Origin: Mercurialis annua
Lineage: Eukaryota > Streptophyta > Magnoliopsida > Malpighiales > Euphorbiaceae
Length of the DNA stretch: 64,000 nucleotides
Direction: 5' to 3'
NCBI RefSeq assembly: GCF_937616625.2
Contig: NC_065576.1
Location: forward strand, 1,552,501-1,616,500
Shown: piece by piece, positions 58,272-64,000 of the stretch
Layout of the letters: each line of letters opens with the position of its first letter
How positions within the stretch are numbered: the stretch's first letter is position 1
Notes under the pieces: model-generated
The model's input: the letters and a program-made list of their open reading frames with translations, nothing else
Database searches by the model: none
Told to the model about the DNA's origin: nothing
Position numbers and translations under genes: made by a program

Positions 58272-60700
58272 ATTTATTAATTAATTAAGTCGAAAAAGTT
58301 GAAAATTTGAAATGTTAGCTCCGATCATCACGCAAATAGACCTCAAAATCTCTTAAATGCAACTTAAGTTAACAATTATCATAATTGAATTAAGTCAATG
58401 TTTCATTTTATCAAATTTGACTTTCTAAGCAGCTGGTCCACAAGAACTTTCTTTGCTTCCTTGATGTCCGTTTGGTATTTTTTTTTTATAATTTGAAAAA
58501 AATAATAAACATTTACACCATTTAAGCTATAGTTTATTGATGTCTGTCTATTTTTTTCTCACTAAATTTCGATATTATTCATTGAAATTTAAGGAAAAGT
58601 TTATTGTTTAGCTTTATTTTTCTTAATAATTTTAATATTTTTTCCGTTTTAATAGAGTTGATTCTTTATCTCAAAATTATAGCTCATTTTTAATAACAGC
58701 AACCAATAAAATTAGTTTTTTATATTATTTTTATTTAAAATTCACCAAATTGTATTTAAAAATAATATAAAAATACAAATTAGTGGCTAAATTAAATAAA
58801 AGTATAATTGATAATAGATAAATTGTAAAAGTTTATAATATTGATTATATTTTTTTCAATGAGTTCGATAAGAAAATAAGAGATATGCGGACACGGACAA
58901 GAGTCACAAGATAGTTTTTTCTTTAATCGCTTATTTTATTTTTTGGCCCTTTTAGTTTTATTTTTCCGCATTCCTACACTAATTGAAGTCATTTGGATAG
59001 AGAGAGCCTTTTTGGAACAAAATGAAACAAAACCCACATTTTTTAAAATTTTCTATCTAGATAAAATTATTAATATTAAATTATTTTTTATTTTACATTA
59101 TAAAAATAAAATTTAATACAATTGCATTTTTAAGCTTAGTTATTTAATTGATATTTTAATTTATTATATAGATATATAATTTTAAAAGTATAAATTTTAC
59201 GAATTGATCATATTTTAAATGGAGAGAGTTAATAGGAAAGACAAATTTATAAGATAATTAATAAAATTATGAAATACAATTTTTTTTTCGATGTTTGTTC
59301 TGCTAGGATTTGAAAATCTTGGCCCGTGCCTAAACTCATCATTCACAGAACACAATAATATAGCATAAAGTGACCACCACATAATACAATAGTAAATCAT
59401 TATGAGAATTTTCACAAATGTCACAATTAATATTTTATTTTTTATTTGAAAATTCTATTTAATAGTATTTTATTTTTAGTTCCGTTAACTATTAAACACT
59501 TCTATTAATTTGAGACATCAAATCGTTAACCGAATTAAAAGTATGGTATCAAAGAAAATGAGATACCGAAACGTTAATAAAATTAAAAATAAGAGACCAA
59601 ATCGTTAACGAAATTAAAAGTGAGCTAACAAATCGTTTGAAAGTAAATGTCGGAATTAATGAAGGGATCTAACAGCTAACGGAATTGAAAGTATAAGACC
59701 ATTAAATAAAATTTTAAAATAAAACATATCAAATTGTTAATTATAATGTATCTGAAAGGTTTTTGAGTAATTTGTTCTTAATACAATGTGTTCAGCAAAG
59801 AAAACTGAGGGTTATCACTTGAATTTGCAGAGTCAAAATACCCAAAGCAATTCCAAACTAAAGAAAAAGGAAAAATTAAAGTAGTTTCACCTTTCTTTTC
59901 TCTAGTTATTGTATAACTAACTCAACCGCCAAGGAGTGATTTAAGACATTATCACTTTCACTTTTCACACTAGAAATTCAAAAAGAATTAATTATCGCGA
60001 CTCATGATGATTACTAGAATAATTGCTCTTTTTATAAGTATTTTTTTTATTATGAACTAATCTTTTTTATCAATTAAATAAAAATTTAATATTTAGATAT
60101 AATTATTAAAATTCAAAATTGACGGATCAATTTCTAATGATGTGTTATAATTGTGGATATTTAATATTGTTAGATAAGTTTTTTTTTCGATGAATTATTA
60201 TAAGATAAGTTTATTTCACTACCTTGTGGTTTTGACTTTGAACACATATAGACTTATATAAAAAATTACATCATAAAGGTTCGTATAAAATTAAATTTCA
60301 ATGAAAAATATTATCCAAAAAAAATTCAATGTAAAATATATTTTTTCGTTAAAAAATTAGTTAAAGGGCTTAATTGATATAAATAAAGTACAATCTAATC
60401 GTTCAATTTATTTCCAGTCCAAACTAGTCTAAATATAGACAAAAATAGAAACATATATTAATAAATTATATTAGTTTTTTTTAGAATAATAAAAAATAAT
60501 TCTAAATAATAAAATTTTATATTATTCCATGTAAATTTACATGTTTTTATTTATATTCGACTAATTGCGAGCAAAATATTAGGTATCCTGCTTTGGCGAG
60601 ACATTGTCATTGAAAGCACATGATTTCTATTATTTCATGGCCCACAAAATTTTTCCCCTTCCCTCAATCCACGCATAATTCTCCGGCCTATCTAAAGATC
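58272..60700. other. AT-rich spacer upstream of the E6-like gene
   Basis: 2.4 kb without a recognisable gene. At about 59505-59700 a diverged tandem repeat recurs (ATCGTTAACGAAATTAAAAG variants, unit roughly 45-50 bp). No termini or coding region found. Confidence 0.5.
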
Positions 60701-60709
60701 AACATTTTG

Positions 60710-60717
60710 TATATAAA
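60710..60717 (+). promoter_or_regulatory. TATA box of the E6-like gene
   Basis: TATATAAA 64 bp before the ATG at 60781, with an A/C-rich leader in between. Position and sequence fit a plant core promoter and support 60781 as the intended start codon. Confidence 0.65.
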
Positions 60718-60780
60718 ATGGTTACAAAACATTTCAAGTGATCTCAACCCAACTCAAATCTTCCCATTTTCTTGTAAAAA

Positions 60781-61448
60781 ATGTCTTTTTTTGTTTCTTC
60801 AATTACTTACTAATAGTGCTCATATCCTTAAGCCTAATTCAAGCTAGAGAAAACAGGTTCTTTAGCAAGTTCACACATTTTAGCACAACAACAAAAAATG
60901 TTGTTCAAGGAACTTCATTTTCACCAATTGAACCACCTGCTCCGTCCCCAGCCGATGCGCCTGCCACCGTAGAAGCATCGGCCCCAGCACCCGCACCCGC
61001 CACGGCCTCCACGACCGCGGATGACGGAGTTTTCGAGGAAGAATTTGAAGGTCGAAATAATGAGAATAAAGAGTATCAAAGCAGCAACTACAATGGTTAC
61101 AAATTTTCTACTCAAAGTGAAAGTCATGAGACAGCTAATTATAATCAGAGAAATTATAATGACAACAATCGTAATTACTACACTGCGAATTACGATAACA
61201 ATAATGGTTACGAGGCGAATCAACGATACGGAATGAGCGATACGAGATTTGTGGAGGGTGGTAAGTACTATTATGATATGAAGAATGATAATAATTATTA
61301 TTATCCTGCTAATGCTCAAGTAAGCACCCAAAATCAAATTAATAATTATGATAATTCTGAGTACACTGACACAAATGAGTTCAACACAATGGAGGATGAG
61401 AATCAGGAGCTATATCATGAAGCGAACCAAGAAGAATTCCTGCCTTGA
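60781..61448 (+). CDS. E6: E6-like secreted protein, frameshifted at the signal peptide
   Basis: Plant E6-like family (named after the cotton fibre protein E6), secreted, biochemical role unknown. The main frame ends at 61446-61448 and reads: hydrophobic signal-like segment (FNYLLIVLISLSLIQAREN), FFSKFTHFST, a Pro/Ala-rich linker (PPAPSPADAPATVEA), then Asn/Tyr-rich repeats and the hallmark RYGMSDTRFVEGGKYYYD. The only plausible ATG (60781) is one base out of frame with this. Translation from it stops after ten codons. The shift falls in a run of seven T at 60786-60792. An eighth T would place the ATG in frame with the signal peptide. The lesion is either a real recent mutation or an assembly error in a homopolymer. 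Otherwise the gene is complete. Confidence 0.8.
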
Positions 61449-61857
61449 AATATTTATTAATTATGATAAATTATGTATTAGAAAGATTAAAGATTAAGAA
61501 TATATAGAGGAGCCATAATTTGATACTTTTAAGAGTAATTAAGGCCTATACTAATCAAGAAATATTATCTTTTTCATGTGTGATTATTTTCTAGGCTTGA
61601 ACTTGAATATATAGAAATGCAAAATTGTATTATGTATCTTCAATGGAATTGATCCAATGAGTTTCTCATAGTGTATCAAATTTTAAAAACTATATTTTTG
61701 GTCTTTTATTGAACCCTGATTGTTTTTTATGAATTTATTCAAATAAAGGCAAAGTAAAAATAATATTTTTCTAAAAAATTAAAAACAAAAACTCGATTAT
61801 CTAGTTCACAACTTAGGATTATAGGTTTTTAATTCATTCCGTGACATGTTATCTATA
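61449..61857. other. E6-like 3' flank
   Basis: 3' UTR-like AT-rich sequence with no other feature, running up to the Helitron start. Confidence 0.5.
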
Positions 61858-62410
61858 TCTATACTATATATAAAAACACGGATGGGGGGACAGTCAAATT
61901 TACTGAATAATCCTTTTCAGTTTACTACTAAATTAAGGTTTTATAGTCATTAACTAATTAGTTATTTAATTAATCACTATTATAATTAAAGTCATAATTA
62001 GAATAGGTAGCTAAATTATCTCCAATTTAGTTTTTAGTATGTAAAAAATAACTAAATTGTCTCCAAATTAGTAAGAATATCTATTTTCTAGTTTGATTGA
62101 ACTATAAAATTAAAATACTGTATTTGGTCAATATAATATTATTTAAATTTATATCTTATTATTTTTAAAGATGTTATGGATAAAATTAAATTAATTATTT
62201 AATTATGGTTATTATAAAAGCAAAAAAAGAATAAATACAGTATGAAAAAAAATTAATAACCGAATATATTCTATTTACTTTTACGAAAATACTTAACTAA
62301 TTTAATATTAATTATAAATAAAAAATTGATATAATTATAATAAATTTACTAATATGTTCATTGACGAGTTACGTTACGAGCCACGTGCATAGCACGTAAT
62401 GCGAAACTAG
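61858..62410 (+). mobile_element. Non-autonomous Helitron, intact ends
   Basis: The 5' end is TCTATACTATATATAAAAAC then ACGGATGGGG. The 3' end is GAGCCACGTGCATAGCACGT (hairpin stem ACGTGC/GCACGT), AATGCGAAA and CTAG. It is inserted between host A (61857) and T (62411). It is 553 bp long with no Rep/helicase. It shares ends with 33251-35478 and 42545-43295. Confidence 0.9.
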
Positions 62411-62816
62411 TATTATTAAATGAAGTGATATGTGATTAAATATTTTTAGAAGTGCCAAACATTCCCCCCTCCCCCAAATGATAAGAAAAAATATTCATGA
62501 AAATTAATCAATAAGTAGTATCACATCAAGTCATCAACTTTTTATTAATTGATTATCACATAAAATAATGTGCGTCACGTAAATACTTTTAAAAATCGCT
62601 CCGACAGGAACAAGATCATATAGCAACACCAAGAAATCAGGTTATGCTTAATAGAATATATAATTTTTCTTTCTGTAGTATGTTTTTATACATTAAATGA
62701 AAAACATTTACATTTTCTAGTCCATTAACCCTAAAATATATACACTATAAATAAAGTAGAAGCTGCATAAAACAGAAAATTCTTATAAACAAGAGAAAAA
62801 ATAGTAGTGCACATTC

Positions 62817-63070
62817 TTATTCTCTACGTACAACATTAAAAAAACGCTCGACTCCATGAACGATCACATGTCCATCATTGTTGATATCCCACTTCGTAAT
62901 CTTGACACGATGGATCGACAGATAATCGGAACCCCGAACCTCCATAACGCCGAGTTTAGTTGCCCAGATGAAATCATTTCCGCACATAGTGAGCACAGAG
63001 CCATTAATAAGTAATCCAGACTCGAACGAATGTTACTGCTCATGCTGACGGAGCTTCTTTATCATTGCAT
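62817..63070 (-). pseudogene. Gene fragment, possibly fasciclin-like (FAS1) C-terminus
   Basis: On the minus strand an open stretch reads SFESGLLINGSVLTMCGNDF, IWATKLGVMEVRGSDYLSIH, VKITKWDINNDGHVIVHGVE, RFFNVVRRE, then stop at 62817-62819. The closing VIVHGVE resembles the end of FAS1 domains (VxVHGV). An in-frame TAA lies just upstream (after LRQHEQ), and no start or further exon is visible. It is therefore a broken remnant. The family call is tentative. Confidence 0.4.
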
Positions 63071-63135
63071 AAGTTTTTTTTTTCTTTGTTCAAAGGTGAT
63101 AGCCTTTTTTCCGTTTTAAGTAGTACTAATTAATA

Positions 63136-63398
63136 CTCCCTCCGTCCCATTTAAGAAGGGACATATCCCATTTTTATTTGTCCCACTTAAGAAGGTCATA
63201 TCGTGTTTTTTGTGCCAATTTATATGAATTTTCCTTTTCTACCCCCATTTCTCTTTCCATAATTAATGACTATTAGCCTATACATAAAATACAACACTAT
63301 CATAAATAGGGGTAAAATAAGAAAACACTATAATAATTAATGCTTTCTTAATATATGTGAAAAAGTCATTTGTCCCTTCTTAAACGGGACGGAGGGAG
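63136..63398. mobile_element. Stowaway MITE (Tc1/mariner)
   Basis: Ends are CTCCCTCCGTCCCATTTAAG and its inverse, with a TA target duplication at 63134-63135 and 63399-63400. It is 263 bp long. The CTCCCTCCGT terminus is the Stowaway signature. Confidence 0.95.
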
Positions 63399-63692
63399 TA
63401 CTTTAGAAAGTGAAGACTAAAATTCTGAAAATCATATAATCAATGTCTATGATTAGATGATCGTATTTTTTTTCTTTTAAATTCTTTCGAATTGTGTTAA
63501 GATTGGGCATGATTAATATCCTATAGTAATATCCTACTGCATGATTAATATACTGTCTGAAAAAACAAACTATTTTGCACTTCGATAGCATTACCATGGC
63601 CAAAACATAAAGATAATCAAGTTAAACAAGAAAATTTATCAACATCAAATAAAAATTCTTCCAAACCTCTCCTCAACTCCCCCGCGCCCCCA

Positions 63693-64000
63693 TCAGAGAA
63701 CCCCATTCTCCGGCACCGGCTCCGACACCCCTGCAAAAAAATTAACAATTTTTATAATTTGAAATCGATAAAATAAAAATCTGAATAAAAAATTAAACCT
63801 ACCAAATTGACGAGCAATTTCACTCTTGATCTCTTGGACTTGCTCAACCGGTAGCTGCTGATCAATTTCATATCGCATTGCTCCCTTACGCAATAGCTTG
63901 CCAATTTTGACTAGGTACATAGCATTCACTGTCCTTTTCGAATTAACCATAAACTTTAACCTATCGGATAGATTATCCACGAATTGATCAAATTCTGTGT
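63693..64000 (-). CDS. 3' end of an unrecognised gene, runs off the window
   Basis: The minus-strand exon from the window edge to 63803 reads TEFDQFVDNLSDRLKFMVNS, KRTVNAMYLVKIGKLLRKGA and ends KSEIARQF before a GTAGG donor. The last exon 63730-63693 follows a TTTTTTGCAG acceptor, completes a split Gly codon and reads GVSEPVPENGVL, then stop. Without splicing the frame also stays open through the intron, so a retained-intron form would give a longer tail. The helix-rich, basic composition suggests no family I can name. Confidence 0.55.
   Translation of the reverse strand, partial: TEFDQFVDNLSDRLKFMVNSKRTVNAMYLVKIGKLLRKGAMRYEIDQQLPVEQVQEIKSEIARQFGRFNFLFRFLFYRFQIIKIVNFFAGVSEPVPENGVL

Noticed and set aside
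60921..61337. 138-codon minus-strand ORF rich in Ile/Val
   Set aside because: Antisense of the Asn/Tyr-rich E6-like coding sequence. Low complexity, no family.

Overview
This is nuclear DNA from a flowering plant, most likely a eudicot. The genes have GT-AG introns, plant-specific families are present (RINGLET-like, GOLDEN2-LIKE, TAXIMIN, fibre protein E6), and the AT-rich spacers are full of typical plant transposons (MULE, hAT, CACTA, Stowaway, Helitron, L1 LINE, SINE). I cannot name the species.

Host genes, left to right. (1) 571-7691 (+): 3' part of a homeobox-DDT chromatin-remodelling subunit of the RLT1/RLT2 type; its homeobox end lies outside the window. (2) 8194-10088 (-): complete three-exon class B DnaJ/HSP40, convergent with RLT. 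(3) 13207-13984 (-): complete two-exon TAXIMIN-type 73-residue peptide. (4) 36598-41390 (+): complete six-exon GOLDEN2-LIKE transcription factor of 418 residues, with GARP DNA-binding domain and C-terminal GCT box. (5) 60781-61448 (+): E6-like secreted protein whose signal peptide is out of frame with its ATG by one base in a T7 run. (6) 63693-64000 (-): 3' end of an unrecognised gene that runs off the window. Broken genes are an aspartic protease pseudogene (48.3-49.3 kb) and a possible fasciclin-like fragment (62.8-63.1 kb).

Most of the rest is transposons, many of which could be delimited to the base by target-site duplications (TSDs). The most striking is a 4,548-bp Pack-MULE-like element at 20298-24845. 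It is bounded by a perfect 9-bp duplication and carries a broken KNOX class II (KNAT3-type) first exon plus two further gene-like fragments, one on each strand. A related copy of its target lies uninterrupted about 600 bp upstream and acts as an empty-site reference. Ten further short inverted-repeat elements have perfect 9- or 10-bp TSDs, which indicates Mutator-type mobilisation. One of them (29326-30303) holds an unusual array of 23-bp palindromes. There are three Helitrons, one split by two of these MITEs; a hAT element 72 bp upstream of the DnaJ ATG; a 1.27-kb CACTA element with about twenty copies of a GCGACGGA subterminal motif; a 132-bp CACTA miniature in a GLK intron; a Stowaway MITE; SINE copies; and a 6-kb L1 LINE (52236-58255, minus strand) with both ORFs open, a poly(A) tail and a perfect 16-bp TSD.

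The genes do not form a common pathway. The window is a gene-poor, transposon-rich plant segment in which insertions sit in introns (RLT, GLK, TAXIMIN), next to a start codon (DnaJ) and inside one another. Exon boundaries come from reading splice sites and protein similarity by eye. No alignment or database search was run.
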